In this document: in pieces, positions 43,407-53,543 of the stretch
Layout of the letters: each line of letters opens with the position of its first letter
How positions within the stretch are numbered: position 1 is the stretch's first letter
Source: Psychrobacillus sp. FSL H8-0483
Lineage (GTDB): Bacteria > Bacillota > Bacilli > Bacillales_A > Planococcaceae
Assembly: GCF_038637725.1 (NCBI RefSeq)
Contig: NZ_CP152052.1
Location: forward strand, 727,501-791,500
Reading direction: 5' to 3'
Length of the DNA: 64,000 nucleotides
Notes under the pieces: generated by a model
Told to the model about the DNA's origin: nothing
What the model saw: only the letters and a program-made list of their open reading frames with translations
The model's database searches: none
Made by a program: the position numbers and the translations under genes

Positions 43407-46400
43407 TTGGGGATTAAGAGAAAAAGTATGTTACTCGCTCTTGCTGGAACCTTAGTAATAAGCACCGCTTCTTTCGGTGCACCAGTTCCAACAGCCGCCA
43501 ACGTATTGGCGAAACAGATTCCACCGCTTCAATTGCAAAAGTCGGCAACCACAGTACCTCAGCAACTGATTGCTCCAAAAAATCCAAGTGAAACTGTTCG
43601 CATCATCGTGGAGCTAGAAAAAGCACCTGCGATTGAGACGGCTACCAAAAAAGGTGTCCTTTACAAGAACCTTCCTAAGTCACAACGAAAAAGCGTGGAA
43701 GCATCTATTGAAGCAGATCAAAAAAATGTAAAAGAAAAAGTGAAACAAAAGTCAAAAAAAATTAAATTCAAAGAAGAATTTACAGCTGTCTTCAATGGAT
43801 TCTCAGCCGAAGTTGAAGCGGGAGATGTCGCAGCCATCGCGGAAACGGAAGGTGTAAAAGCAATCTATGAGTCTACAGAATATACGAGACCAAATATTGA
43901 GCCAAACATGGTCCACTCGAAAGAATTAATACAAGCTCAATTGGCTTGGGAAAAATATGACTTCAAAGGTGAAGGAATGGTAGTCGGTGTAATTGATACG
44001 GGTATCGATCCAAGTCATCGCGATATGATTTTAACGGATGATGCATCCGGTGACATTACTGCTTCTGAAGTGGAAGCTTTAATTGGAGACGGTTCTATTG
44101 AATCAGGTAAATACTACTCAGCCAAAGTTCCTTACGGTTATAACTACATGGATGGAAACCTAGAAATACGGGATCTTGGACCAGATGCTTCCATGCATGG
44201 GATGCACGTTTCTGGAACAGTTGGAGCGAATGGTGATGAAGAAAATGGAGGGATCAAGGGAGTAGCTCCTGAAGCTCAACTTTTAGCACTTAAAGTATTT
44301 GGTAATGATCCATTATTCTCTTCAACATATGGAGATATTTACGTAAAAGCGATGGACGATGCGATTAAGCTCGGCGCAGATGTGTTGAACTTGTCACTTG
44401 GATCGACTGCGGGTTATGTGGATAACAGTAACCCTGAACAGCAAGCTGTTACACGGGCACAAGACAATGGACTGCTAGTGGCCATTTCTGCGGGTAATTC
44501 AGATATGTTTGGTTCCGGTTACTTCTATCCAATGGCTGAAAATCAAGATTATGCGTTAACAGGTTCACCTTCTGTTTCGGAAGATTCATTTGGTGTGGCA
44601 TCGTTTGAAAATAGTACGATCACGGCTTCCAGTTTTAAATACAAATTTGATAGTGTGGAATCTGGTCGTTCACTGTTCTTACTTGCAAATGACCAAAATC
44701 CAAACGATCTTCCTGAAGAGGAATATCAAATTCAATTCGCAGGTTTAGGTAGCCCTACTGACTTTGAAGGGAAAGATTGGACAAACAAATTTGCATTAGT
44801 AGCTCGTGGATCGTTTTCTTTCGTTGAAAAAGGACTAAATGCACAAGCTGCTGGTGCTGCTGGTATCATCGTATATAACAATGCTGCAGGAACAATTAAT
44901 ATGGCATCTGACCCAGCGATCGATATTCCGTTCATGTCCACGCTTCAAGCGGATGGATTAGCGATCAAAGCAGGGCTTGATGCTGGACAAGTCGTTTCAG
45001 TTGGATTCGACGGTCAGTATTTAGAAACACCAAGTCCGACTGCAGGAAAAATGAGTTCATTTACGTCTTGGGGTCCTACACCGAATTTAGATTTCAAACC
45101 TGAAATCACAGCACCGGGTGGAAACATCTTCTCGACATTAAATAACGATTCCTACGGTTTGATGAGTGGAACTTCAATGGCAGCTCCACATGTATCAGGT
45201 GGTACGGCGCTTGTGATGGAACGCGTGAACGAAGAGTTCGGATTAACTGGTGCAGCACGTGTTCAATTAGCGAAGAATTTAATGATGAATACAGCTTCGA
45301 AAGTTATATTTGCTGAATACGACGGTATTACTGAATATGTATCACCACGTCGTCAAGGTGCAGGTATCATGCAACTTGCGAATGCTTTGGAAACTGATGT
45401 TGTGGTGACAGACAAAGTAACTGGTGAAGCAAAAGTAGCACTAAAAGAAATAAGTAATGGCCAATTTAACTTCACTTTAACAGCGAAAAATTACTCAGAC
45501 GTAGAGAAAAACTATAATGTAGACGTTCAGCTTCAGACGGATTATGCATTAACTACATCTGGATATGATGTCGTTGTACCAAATATTGCAGGATCTAACG
45601 TTGTTACGGATGCTGTAAATGTAGATGCACCTGAAACGGTTGTTGTTCCTGCAAATGGGGAAGTGGAAATTCGAGTATCTGTTGATGCGTCTGCATTGAA
45701 AGACATGGATGGCTTTGAAACATTCGTAAACGGATTCTTCATTGACGGATTCGTTTCTCTTATTGACCCGAACGAAGAAACAACAGGAACCGTACCATTA
45801 ACAGTACCTTTCTTCGGATTTAATGGTTCGTGGGATGACGCATCCATTTTTGACTACTTTGCATGGGAAGCAGAAAATTATTATGGCATGCAAGCTTTAG
45901 CTGATGAACAAGGAAACTTGATCCTTGGACCAACCTATCGTGAAGGTATTGACCCATCGAAATTCGCATTCTCTCCAAATGGTGATGGCAATGTGGATAA
46001 GGCAATTCCTGTTTACTCTCTAATGCGTAACGCGAAAAAATTTGAAGTAAATATATTGGATGCAGAAGGCAATAAAGTACGTACAATTCGTACAGAAAAC
46101 AATTTAACTAAACATTACTCGGCTACAGCACCTAACTTACCATACACGTACAATCCTGTTTATGGGTGGGATGGATTAATTAATGGAAAAGTAGCTGTAG
46201 ATGGACAATACCAAATTCAGCTACGAGGAGTCATTGATTTTGAAGGCGCAGAATGGCAATCCATTGAATTCCCAATCATCGTGGATACAGTGAAACCTAC
46301 AGCAGACGTAAGTTATGACAAGAAAAAACAAGTCATCTCCATTGCTAAACTTTCGGATAACCAAACAGGTATCGGTATTGACCGCGTAGAAGTCCTTTTG

Positions 46401-47198
46401 AATGGTGAAGAAGTGGCAGAAGCGGCAAATATTGAAAAGTACACATTTGAGGAAAAAGTTGCTAAGGATGACAAAATTGAAGTTAGAATTTGGGACATTG
46501 CTGGTAATGTTACAGCAAAAGAGTTTAAAGGACACGGAAAATCGACAGATGAAGTAGGAGTAGAAGATCCTGCAGACGAAGGTACTCCGGGCGAAACAGA
46601 TCCAGGCAGTGAAGATGACTCAACTCCTAATGAGCCAGAGACAGTTGAACCAGTCATCTATATCAATACACCTGAATTCTTCAGCCACCATACAGCATCT
46701 GAAGTATTGGTTGCGGGGACTATTGAAGACGATTCTAATATTGCATCATTAAAAGTCAATGGACAAGACGTAACAACTTTTGATGGTGAAAACTTTACGC
46801 ACACATTGATTCTTGAAGACGGTGTACAACTTATCAATGTGGAAGCGATTGACGAGTTCGGAAATGTAATGGCGATCACACGCAGAATTTTCGTTGATAC
46901 GACAAAACCAACTGTGCAAGCTGTTTCTACAACCGTTCCGAAAAACGTTTCATCGAATCAAGGAAATCCCGTCATTCAAGTGAATGTGGGCGACAATTTC
47001 GATGAAATCCGCCTTTACCTTAATGGAAGTGAAGTTTACTACAAACCAATTTCTGAACCATATGCAATGTTAGGTTATAGCCAGACAATTGATATCGAAC
47101 TTCCATTGGTTACTGGTAATAACACATTTGAATTAAAAGTGGTGGATCTTGTAGGTAACGAAGCTAAGCAAATCATCAAAGTGTCAAAGAAAAAATAA
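43407..47198 (+). CDS. Secreted subtilisin-family (S8) protease, lactocepin/C5a-peptidase type
   Basis: 1263 residues, TTG start behind GGGAGGAAA, with a signal peptide ending near PTAA. An I9-like propeptide is followed by the S8 catalytic domain: Asp in VVGVIDTGID (about 198), His in MHGMHVSGT (about 266), oxyanion Asn in AISAGNSD, Ser in SGTSMAAPHVSGG (about 588). A PA domain is inserted before the Ser (about 430-530: FALVARGSFSFVEKG). After the protease come Fn3-like domains, an acidic linker and two beta modules with VNGQ or LNGSE phrases. There is no SLH domain or sorting signal, so it is free or held otherwise. Likely role: degrading extracellular protein or maturing surface proteins. 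Confidence 0.9.
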   Translation: MGIKRKSMLLALAGTLVISTASFGAPVPTAANVLAKQIPPLQLQKSATTVPQQLIAPKNPSETVRIIVELEKAPAIETATKKGVLYKNLPKSQRKSVEASIEADQKNVKEKVKQKSKKIKFKEEFTAVFNGFSAEVEAGDVAAIAETEGVKAIYESTEYTRPNIEPNMVHSKELIQAQLAWEKYDFKGEGMVVGVIDTGIDPSHRDMILTDDASGDITASEVEALIGDGSIESGKYYSAKVPYGYNYMDGNLEIRDLGPDASMHGMHVSGTVGANGDEENGGIKGVAPEAQLLALKVFGNDPLFSSTYGDIYVKAMDDAIKLGADVLNLSLGSTAGYVDNSNPEQQAVTRAQDNGLLVAISAGNSDMFGSGYFYPMAENQDYALTGSPSVSEDSFGVASFENSTITASSFKYKFDSVESGRSLFLLANDQNPNDLPEEEYQIQFAGLGSPTDFEGKDWTNKFALVARGSFSFVEKGLNAQAAGAAGIIVYNNAAGTINMASDPAIDIPFMSTLQADGLAIKAGLDAGQVVSVGFDGQYLETPSPTAGKMSSFTSWGPTPNLDFKPEITAPGGNIFSTLNNDSYGLMSGTSMAAPHVSGGTALVMERVNEEFGLTGAARVQLAKNLMMNTASKVIFAEYDGITEYVSPRRQGAGIMQLANALETDVVVTDKVTGEAKVALKEISNGQFNFTLTAKNYSDVEKNYNVDVQLQTDYALTTSGYDVVVPNIAGSNVVTDAVNVDAPETVVVPANGEVEIRVSVDASALKDMDGFETFVNGFFIDGFVSLIDPNEETTGTVPLTVPFFGFNGSWDDASIFDYFAWEAENYYGMQALADEQGNLILGPTYREGIDPSKFAFSPNGDGNVDKAIPVYSLMRNAKKFEVNILDAEGNKVRTIRTENNLTKHYSATAPNLPYTYNPVYGWDGLINGKVAVDGQYQIQLRGVIDFEGAEWQSIEFPIIVDTVKPTADVSYDKKKQVISIAKLSDNQTGIGIDRVEVLLNGEEVAEAANIEKYTFEEKVAKDDKIEVRIWDIAGNVTAKEFKGHGKSTDEVGVEDPADEGTPGETDPGSEDDSTPNEPETVEPVIYINTPEFFSHHTASEVLVAGTIEDDSNIASLKVNGQDVTTFDGENFTHTLILEDGVQLINVEAIDEFGNVMAITRRIFVDTTKPTVQAVSTTVPKNVSSNQGNPVIQVNVGDNFDEIRLYLNGSEVYYKPISEPYAMLGYSQTIDIELPLVTGNNTFELKVVDLVGNEAKQIIKVSKKK

Positions 47199-47235
47199 GT
47201 TTCAAATAGACAAACTAATTAGTTATGGGATAAAA

Positions 47236-47276
47236 AGTAAACCTCTTTTCCGTTTAGGAAAAGGGGTTTATCTTGT
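47236..47276 (+). terminator. Terminator of the first protease
   Basis: GTAAACCTCTTTTCC pairs with GGAAAAGGGGTTTAT (one wobble), 5-base loop, followed by CTTGTTTTT. Confidence 0.85.
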
Positions 47277-47381
47277 TTTTATATGGAGATTTCCCAGGTT
47301 TTCTACTTTTCATAGTTTTAGCCAAAGTAAAGCTTAAAACCTAGTACATAAACTATTAAAATCAGACACTTAAACGCTTGT

Positions 47382-47416
47382 GAATTGTGCCTAAATTGTG
47401 TGGGTGACTGTCACCC
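47382..47416 (+). repeat. REP-like element, GGGTGACTGGCAC family, copy 4
   Basis: GAATTGTGCCTAAATTGTG followed by GGGTGACTGTCACCC. It matches copy 3 for nearly its entire length apart from a short insertion in copy 3. Confidence 0.8.
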
Positions 47417-47614
47417 ATAAGAACCCTCAAGTATTACGAATAATAGTAGACAAGTAATCATACAAATTAGATTAAGGGTAATAGTTTAGTTCGAACAACT
47501 AGTTGTGAAGAATACTAGACTGTTATCTTTACATTTGTTTTCTGTACTTGTGCTGCAATTTTACTATCATTTTTAGTTGGATCGCAGCAACTATTGGTAA
47601 GGGGGAAGAATCTA

Positions 47615-50600
47615 TTGAAGAAGAAACAGTTTACTAGGTTATTTAGTGCATTCATGGTATTGACCATGATCTTCGCACTATTGGCTCCAATGAATGCGTT
47701 TGCGAACACAGATGCAAAACCGTTCAAACAAAGCGTTCCAAGAGAAAGCACGCTGCAAATGAAGGCAGCTATCGCTGAACAATTAGTATTGACGGACAGT
47801 GGACCAACACTTCACAAAGATCTACAAGGTTTGTCAGGAGATGAAGAGGTAGCGGTTATCGTTCATTTATCGGAGAAACCAGTAGCGCTTGAAAAAGGAA
47901 TCAAAGAATTAGCAGGAAAAAAATTCACTAGTGCAGATGCAAGTACAGTGAAGTCAAAAGTGATTGCGCAGCAATCATTTATCATAAAAGAAATGCAATC
48001 AAAGGCAGTAACATTCACGCAAGGGTACTCCTTTGATACAGTTTTAAATGGCTTTGCAGCAACTGTAAAAGCCGACGATCTTACAAAATTACTTGGAATT
48101 AAAGGTATTACATTAGTAGAACCAGATGCGACAGTGTATGCATTTGAAGACTCAAGTGAATCAGCACCATCTAAACTTGAAAAAGATGGCCAAGTAGATG
48201 CTGCGATGAATACAAGCATTTCGTTCCTTGGAATTGAAAGACTTTGGAACGAGGGAATTGAAGGTCAAGGCATTAAAGTTGCAGTACTTGATACAGGAAT
48301 CGATGCAGATCACCCAGAGTTTGCGGGAATTTATAAAGGTGGTAAGAACTTTATCCCGAACTCATCTGTCTATACAAGAACACGTTCGGCTGATGATGCA
48401 TCGGAAACTTCTCCTGTAGAACGTCCAGCGGGAACTCCTGAGTTTAATGAAAGAGGAAGTGCATTCTATACTTCTCACGGTACGCATGTTGCAGGTACAA
48501 TCGCAGCAATTGGCGCGAATGAATACGGCATTAAAGGGATTGCGCCTAAAGTTGATCTTTACGCTTATCGCGTGCTTGGAGCTTATGGAAGTGGATCTAA
48601 TTCTGGTATCGTAAAAGCGATTGACACTGCTGTAATTGAAAAGATGGATGTTATCAACTTATCTCTAGGTGGAGGATCAAACTCTGAAACGGATGCAGGC
48701 TCCTTTGCGATCAACAACGCAATGATGGCGGGGACAATAAGTGTACTTGCAACTGGTAACGATGGACCTAATCGTGGAACAATATCTCCTCCGGCTACAT
48801 CACGTTTAGGTATTGCAGTAGGGAACACAACAAACCCTGAGAAAATGCATAACGGTAAGGTAAATGTAACTGTCGGGGATTATACTCTTTCTAAACAACT
48901 ACAATTGATGGGAACTACTTTTGGGAAAGACTTAGCAACACAACTTCAAGGTGAGTTTGACGTAGTTGCTGTTCCTGGAAACGGGGAAGCAAAAGATTAT
49001 AATGGAATCAATGTGACTGGAAAAGTTGCTCTGATCTCTCGTGGTAGCATTGCATTTGTCGATAAAATTGCACATGCAAAAGCAAACGGAGCAGTAGGAA
49101 CAATCATTCACAACTCTCAAACTGGATCCAATGCACCAAATGAATCTGGTGTGTTCCTAGGTGATTCATTTGAATTCGTTCCAACGTTCGATATGTCATA
49201 CACAGACGGTGTCGCAATCCGTGCAGCATTAGTAAATGGGGCAGGAAAAGTTACTTTTGGTAATTTTGCTTCAGCAAAAACAATTGGTGATGATGTAAAT
49301 GATTCAAGTTCACGTGGACCAACCACACCTAACTTTGACATCAAGCCAGATGTAAGTGCACCTGGTACGAACATTATGTCAACGATTCCAATGTACAAAG
49401 CAGACTTTCCAGATGCTGTTTACGGTGAAGCATATGACCGTAAAACGGGTACATCGATGGCTACACCGCATGTCACAGGGATCGCAGCACTTGTAAAACA
49501 AGCGAATCCTGATTGGAATGCTTTTGACGTAAAAGTAGCCCTTTCTAACACAGCGAAAATCCTTGATACAACGAAATACGATGTATTCGCACAGGGTGCA
49601 GGTCGTGTAGATGCATATGCAGCAGCTCATCCTGCGGCACTTGCATATGCAATTGACGAGGCTGTGCTAGATGCAGATGGTGAAATAGTTGAAAACTTAA
49701 AAGGGACTGTTACATTTGGTCCGCAATCTTTAGAGGAAGATATTACAGTTACAAAGGAAATACTAGTCAAAGATATTAAAGGTATCGGCGGAGATTATAA
49801 CGTAACAGTAGATGTAACCAAAGAATTTGGCAATGCAACAGTAACTGTCGATAAACCATCCTTTACATTAGATGGAGAAGAATTGTTGAAAGTAACATTA
49901 ACAGCTTCCAAATCAGAAGCTACAGAAGCTGGTGATGAAATTCTAGGATATATTCACATTACGCCAGCAGATGAAACTAAAACTGAAACCTCCCTTTCTG
50001 TAGATAAAACAGAATTGAACATGAAAACAGGTGACAAACTTCAACTGAATGTAATAGAAACAACAACACCAGTAGAAAGTGAATACACGGAAATTTCATT
50101 GCCATTTGCAGCAGACTTTGGTGGTGCAGCAGTAACTGAAATCAAAGATATGGCTATAACAGAAACAGACTTATCGTTTGATGGAGACGGTGTGCAAGAT
50201 GCAGCTGAGCTGACATTTAGGTTGACAGGTGAGGTTGGACTTCACTTCGTCGAAGTTTGGGATGTCATGAATCCTGATGGTGGAGAATTTGGTGACGGCT
50301 ATCTTGGTTACTTATATGGAAATAATTCACTAGGTGCGGGATCTTGGAAACTACCGATTAACGGTATATACCAGCCTTGGAGTGGAGAACCTCTAACAAT
50401 TATTCCAGATGGTTTGTATACATTTGACTTCAATGCGTACGACGATAATCTTTCTGATTACGTGGGACCAATTGTCGTTAAAACTACTAGCCCAGAAATT
50501 ACTGGTACGGTAACAGAAGGCGTGGTAACAGGGCAAGTAACAGACAAATATATCGAATACAATGAAGAATTATATTTATATGGTTTAGAGTACGATTTGA

Positions 50601-51991
50601 ATGAAAAATTAAATGCATCGTATATTGCTACAGTAGATGGTGAAGCAACAGCAGCGGTTGACTTTGATTTGAATCAGGATGGAAGCTTCTCATTCCCAGT
50701 GACAGCTGAAACAGAAGCGGTAACAGTAGTAATTGAAGATGCAGCTGGTAACAAAGGGGAGCAAGTTATTGAAGGTGCATTCATACAAACTGAACCAGCA
50801 ACACCAGAAGCACCAGTAACTCCTGAAGAAGGAGCAACACCAGGAGAGCAAGTAGCTCCAGAAGTAGGAGCAACACCAGAAGCACCAGTAACTCCTGAAG
50901 AAGGAGCAACACCAGGAGAGCCAGTAGCTCCAGAAGAAGGAACAACGCCAGAAGAACCAACAGCTCCTGAAGAAGGCACAACACCGGAAGTACCAGCAAC
51001 ACCGGCAGAAACAGTAACACCAGCAGAAGCAACAACAACTCCAATCAATGAAAATGTGGAGCTTCCTAAATTAACTCTTGTGTCGCAAATAGATAATTCA
51101 GAATCTAATAATAACGCTGTATCATACAATAATAGCGCGTCGGATGGACCAGCAAGATACGGTTCATTTGAGTCGGAAACTGTTAAGAACGTTACAAAAG
51201 AAGCAACGTATATAGTTGGGGATGAAAAAGTAGTTTCAGTGTCAGAAGGTTTAGTTACTGCCAAAGCAGCAGGTAAAACAACAATAACGGTTAAACACGG
51301 TGAAGATGAAGTAACCGTAAACGTTACAGTTACAGCTCCTCCAGTAGATCCAGGACCAGGAAACCCTGGATCAGGAAACCCAGGCACATCAAATCCGGGA
51401 ACTGGTACAACAGGTCCAACTAAACCAGTAGACCCTAAACCAACAACACCTATTAAGTTTACAGATGTAACAGGGCATTGGGCAGAAAGCTATATTCAAA
51501 AAATTGCTGGATTAGGCTTCATAAATGGCTATGCAGATGGAACATTTAAACCGAACAATCATTTAACACGTGCACAAGCAGTTTCTTTGATTGTCCGTGC
51601 TTTGGGATTAAAAACAGATGAAGTCGCACCATTTAACGACATTGCTAATTATGCAAATGAAACAAAATCCGAAATTGCAGCGGCATATAAATATGGAATT
51701 ATCAAAGGCGATAATGGTAACTTCAAGCCTGCTGATAAAGTTACTCGTGCACAATTAGCATTAATGATTGAACGTGCATATGCACACAAAACTGGCAAGC
51801 AATACAAAGCATCCACAATAGCTCCGTTTTCGGATTTAGGAAACTATAGTCCGGAAACAATAAATGCAATCTCTATGCTTTATGAGCTTAAAGTAGTTAC
51901 AGGATTTGAAGGGAAATTTATGCCATCTAGTCCAACAACACGTGCACAAGCTGCAAAAATCTTTGTTATTTTTTCTGAAGGTTTAAAGTAA
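47615..51991 (+). CDS. SLH-anchored subtilisin-family (Vpr-like) protease
   Basis: 1458 residues from TTG with GGGGG 10 bases upstream; an in-frame TTG 21 bases earlier has no ribosome site. Signal peptide to AFA. Propeptide, then S8 domain: Asp in AVLDTGIDADHPEF (about 225), His in SHGTHVAGT (about 288), Asn in LATGNDGPN, Ser in GTSMATPHVTGI (about 612), with a PA insertion (VALISRGSIAFVDK). Beta domains follow, then a Pro/Glu linker of TPEAPVTPEEGATPGE repeats, a Big_2-like module (EATYIVGDEKVVSVSEGLVT ... GKTTITVKHG), a Pro/Gly hinge and three C-terminal SLH domains (about 1280-1458: GYADGTFKPNNHLTRAQ, FKPADKVTRAQLALMIERAY, FMPSSPTTRAQAAKIF). It is a wall-bound endopeptidase, probably for nutrition or surface turnover. 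Confidence 0.92.
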   Translation: MKKKQFTRLFSAFMVLTMIFALLAPMNAFANTDAKPFKQSVPRESTLQMKAAIAEQLVLTDSGPTLHKDLQGLSGDEEVAVIVHLSEKPVALEKGIKELAGKKFTSADASTVKSKVIAQQSFIIKEMQSKAVTFTQGYSFDTVLNGFAATVKADDLTKLLGIKGITLVEPDATVYAFEDSSESAPSKLEKDGQVDAAMNTSISFLGIERLWNEGIEGQGIKVAVLDTGIDADHPEFAGIYKGGKNFIPNSSVYTRTRSADDASETSPVERPAGTPEFNERGSAFYTSHGTHVAGTIAAIGANEYGIKGIAPKVDLYAYRVLGAYGSGSNSGIVKAIDTAVIEKMDVINLSLGGGSNSETDAGSFAINNAMMAGTISVLATGNDGPNRGTISPPATSRLGIAVGNTTNPEKMHNGKVNVTVGDYTLSKQLQLMGTTFGKDLATQLQGEFDVVAVPGNGEAKDYNGINVTGKVALISRGSIAFVDKIAHAKANGAVGTIIHNSQTGSNAPNESGVFLGDSFEFVPTFDMSYTDGVAIRAALVNGAGKVTFGNFASAKTIGDDVNDSSSRGPTTPNFDIKPDVSAPGTNIMSTIPMYKADFPDAVYGEAYDRKTGTSMATPHVTGIAALVKQANPDWNAFDVKVALSNTAKILDTTKYDVFAQGAGRVDAYAAAHPAALAYAIDEAVLDADGEIVENLKGTVTFGPQSLEEDITVTKEILVKDIKGIGGDYNVTVDVTKEFGNATVTVDKPSFTLDGEELLKVTLTASKSEATEAGDEILGYIHITPADETKTETSLSVDKTELNMKTGDKLQLNVIETTTPVESEYTEISLPFAADFGGAAVTEIKDMAITETDLSFDGDGVQDAAELTFRLTGEVGLHFVEVWDVMNPDGGEFGDGYLGYLYGNNSLGAGSWKLPINGIYQPWSGEPLTIIPDGLYTFDFNAYDDNLSDYVGPIVVKTTSPEITGTVTEGVVTGQVTDKYIEYNEELYLYGLEYDLNEKLNASYIATVDGEATAAVDFDLNQDGSFSFPVTAETEAVTVVIEDAAGNKGEQVIEGAFIQTEPATPEAPVTPEEGATPGEQVAPEVGATPEAPVTPEEGATPGEPVAPEEGTTPEEPTAPEEGTTPEVPATPAETVTPAEATTTPINENVELPKLTLVSQIDNSESNNNAVSYNNSASDGPARYGSFESETVKNVTKEATYIVGDEKVVSVSEGLVTAKAAGKTTITVKHGEDEVTVNVTVTAPPVDPGPGNPGSGNPGTSNPGTGTTGPTKPVDPKPTTPIKFTDVTGHWAESYIQKIAGLGFINGYADGTFKPNNHLTRAQAVSLIVRALGLKTDEVAPFNDIANYANETKSEIAAAYKYGIIKGDNGNFKPADKVTRAQLALMIERAYAHKTGKQYKASTIAPFSDLGNYSPETINAISMLYELKVVTGFEGKFMPSSPTTRAQAAKIFVIFSEGLK
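50790..51045 (+). repeat. Pro/Glu-rich coding repeats in the protease linker
   Basis: Degenerate units of TPEAPVTPEEGATPGE type, about 17-19 residues each, repeated four to five times with decreasing fidelity. Likely an extended spacer through the wall. Confidence 0.75.
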
Positions 51992-51999
51992 GGTTGCAC

Positions 52000-52042
52000 G
52001 GTACCAGGTTCAAAACAGTTAATGATATGAGAACCTGGTACC
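52000..52042. repeat. GGTACCAGGTTC inverted repeat
   Basis: Perfect 12-base arms GGTACCAGGTTC and GAACCTGGTACC separated by 19 bases, directly after the protease stop. It resembles the GGTGCC palindromes in style but not in core sequence. Confidence 0.75.
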
Positions 52043-52060
52043 ATTGGATAAATAAAAATC

Positions 52061-52100
52061 AAAAACCTCCATCAGTCTATTTAGATTGATGGAGGTTTTT
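52061..52100 (+). terminator. Terminator of the SLH protease
   Basis: AAAAACCTCCATCA pairs with TGATGGAGGTTTTT, the inner TCT/AGA extending the stem, and a T tract follows. Confidence 0.9.
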
Positions 52101-52137
52101 TGAATTGTTTCTAAATTGAGTAAGTGACTGTGGTCAC
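52101..52137 (+). repeat. REP-like element, GGGTGACTGGCAC family, copy 5
   Basis: TGAATTGTTTCTAAATTGAG then TAAGTGACTGTGGTCAC: a diverged copy of the elements at 43089 and 47382, directly abutting a terminator. Confidence 0.6.
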
Positions 52138-52230
52138 TCGAAAAATCCACGATCAAAACGGTAAACTATTCATCACCTTATTCTTTATCTTCCTCATAAT
52201 TCTGCTTTTCATTTTGCCATCAATAAATGG

Positions 52231-52278
52231 GTGATGTGTGGGTGACTGGCACGTTGAAGGTCACTGGCACTTTGAAGG
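52231..52278 (+). repeat. REP-like element copy 6 with an 18-base tandem repeat
   Basis: GTGTGGGTGACTGGCAC is followed by two tandem 18-base units, TGACTGGCACGTTGAAGG and TCACTGGCACTTTGAAGG, which differ at two positions. Confidence 0.7.
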
Positions 52279-52571
52279 TCAAAATTTTGTCAGTCCCCCG
52301 GAGATAGTAAACACTTTTTTTGTAAGCTTTTATTTTATTACACTCTTTCATATCCTTTGAATCGTACAAAAAAATAAATAACAAGATTGTATCAAAAGTA
52401 ACAATAAATTGTATGGTGCGAAAGTATACCAAGGGAATCATCCAAAAGTAGAATACTGAAAAGTCAAAAATTACCCGTTCGAGGGAGGCTGAATTGTTTG
52501 GCGCTGTTTATACTGAAGTTAGTTCCATTGCATGGTGATCAAAACGAAAACGAAGTCTAAGGAGGCACTGA

Positions 52572-52715
52572 ATGACATAAAAAGAGGAGCTTAAATCTAG
52601 AATTGAATATCAAGCAAAAAGTGGCATTATAATTCTATTATCTATCGCTGTTACAGGCTAAGAAACTAAATTTGCAATGAGAGACTTAGCCAAGGAATTC
52701 TCTAAAGTGGGGTAA
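52572..52715 (+). pseudogene. Decayed small gene upstream of the TasA-like gene
   Basis: A strong AAGGAGG site precedes ATG ACA TAA. Reading through, the frame continues as KEELKSRIEYQAKSGIII, then LLSIAVTG, a second TAA, then ETKFAMRDLAKEFSKVG and a stop. The composition is coding-like and both internal stops are TAA, one change from AAA or CAA. Beyond it, another frame continues with coding-like residues (NVTFEVKQLSD, then EMVHGTKSPLAQVNF) broken by TAG and TAA. I do not recognise the family. Its position at the head of the TasA/SipW locus suggests a lost member or regulator. Confidence 0.5.
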
Positions 52716-52894
52716 TAAATCACCTCGAACAAAATGTAACATTCGAAGTAAAACAGCTATCGGACTAGGAAATGGTGCATGGAACCAAGTCTCCCTTAGC
52801 ACAAGTAAACTTCGAAACAAAGCTGGAAAAAGAAGACGAGTAAGGAAAAGCAATAACAAAACCAAAAACTACAACTAATTGGAGGAAATTAAAA

Positions 52895-53494
52895 ATGGGT
52901 ATCAAACAAAAGTTAGCAATGGGTATTTTAACAGGTGGATTAGCTATTAGTATGATCGGTGGAGGAACTTATGCTTATTTCAATGATGTAGAAGTAAATA
53001 ACAGCAAATTTGCAGCAGGTACATTGGATATTAATGTTGCAGGTAATGATGCGGCAAATGCCATTATTGATGTGAGCAATTTAAAACCAGGTGACCATAT
53101 GTTACGTACTTTTAAACTTAATAACACAGGCAGTCTGGATGTATCTAAAGTATTACTGACTTCAACATATAGTGTTACCGATGCAAACGGCAATAATGCA
53201 GGCGTAGATTTCGGTGAGCATATTAAGGTTAAATTCCTTGCTAATGAGGACAAAGAGTCAGCGGTTATTTGGGAAACTACTTTAAAAGAATTGGCTAGAA
53301 CAGACGTTGTGGATAGAGATCTATTAGGAGCTATTCTTGGCGGAGAGAGAGATGGACTAAAAGCAGGTACATCTGATGATCTTACTGTAGTGTTTGAATT
53401 TGTTGATCAAGGGGATCAAAATAGATTCCAAGGGGATTCTTTACAGCTTAAATGGTCATTCGATGCAAAACAGACAGCAGGAGCATGGAAATAA
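52895..53494 (+). CDS. TasA/CalY (camelysin)-family fibre protein
   Basis: 199 residues, ATG behind TTGGAGGAAA. The signal peptide carries the SipW-type region GGLAISMIGGGTYAYFNDVE, the hallmark YAYF-(N/S)D near the cleavage site. The mature part begins VNNSKFAAGTLDINV and includes VSNLKPGDHMLRTFKLNNTGSLD, typical of TasA/CalY proteins that form matrix fibres or act as camelysin. It is first in the locus, followed by a terminator-like hairpin that could make it more abundant than the genes behind it. A SipW-like peptidase encoded 1.1 kb downstream is the probable processing enzyme. Fibre formation is inferred from the family. Confidence 0.9.
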   Translation: MGIKQKLAMGILTGGLAISMIGGGTYAYFNDVEVNNSKFAAGTLDINVAGNDAANAIIDVSNLKPGDHMLRTFKLNNTGSLDVSKVLLTSTYSVTDANGNNAGVDFGEHIKVKFLANEDKESAVIWETTLKELARTDVVDRDLLGAILGGERDGLKAGTSDDLTVVFEFVDQGDQNRFQGDSLQLKWSFDAKQTAGAWK

Positions 53495-53510
53495 TACTAC
53501 CATATAACCT

Positions 53511-53543
53511 GGGAGGAGAGCCCTTCTCCTCCCTTATTTTATT
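53511..53543 (+). terminator. Terminator or attenuator after the TasA-like gene
   Basis: GGGAGGAGA pairs with TCTCCTCCC around a 5-base loop, followed by TTATTTTATTT. Partial readthrough would explain expression of the next genes at a lower level. Confidence 0.75.

Larger units (their letters stand above)
47199..47614. other. Intergenic region between the two proteases
   Basis: A terminator and a REP-like element are listed separately. No additional gene is seen. Confidence 0.5.
52043..52571. other. Intergenic region with repeats, no intact gene
   Basis: It holds a terminator, two REP-like elements and a short frame near 52498-52558 (LALFILKLVPLHGDQNENEV) preceded by GAGGGAGG, which reads like a leftover coding piece. 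See the decayed frame immediately downstream. Confidence 0.4.

Noticed and set aside
50674-51387. 237-residue minus-strand frame with PSSGATGSPG repeats
   Set aside because: Antisense image of the Pro/Glu linker repeats in the protease.
52000-52042. Integrase attachment site
   Set aside because: The inverted repeat is perfect, but no integrase, tRNA or second copy is in the window; a hairpin or REP-like element is simpler.
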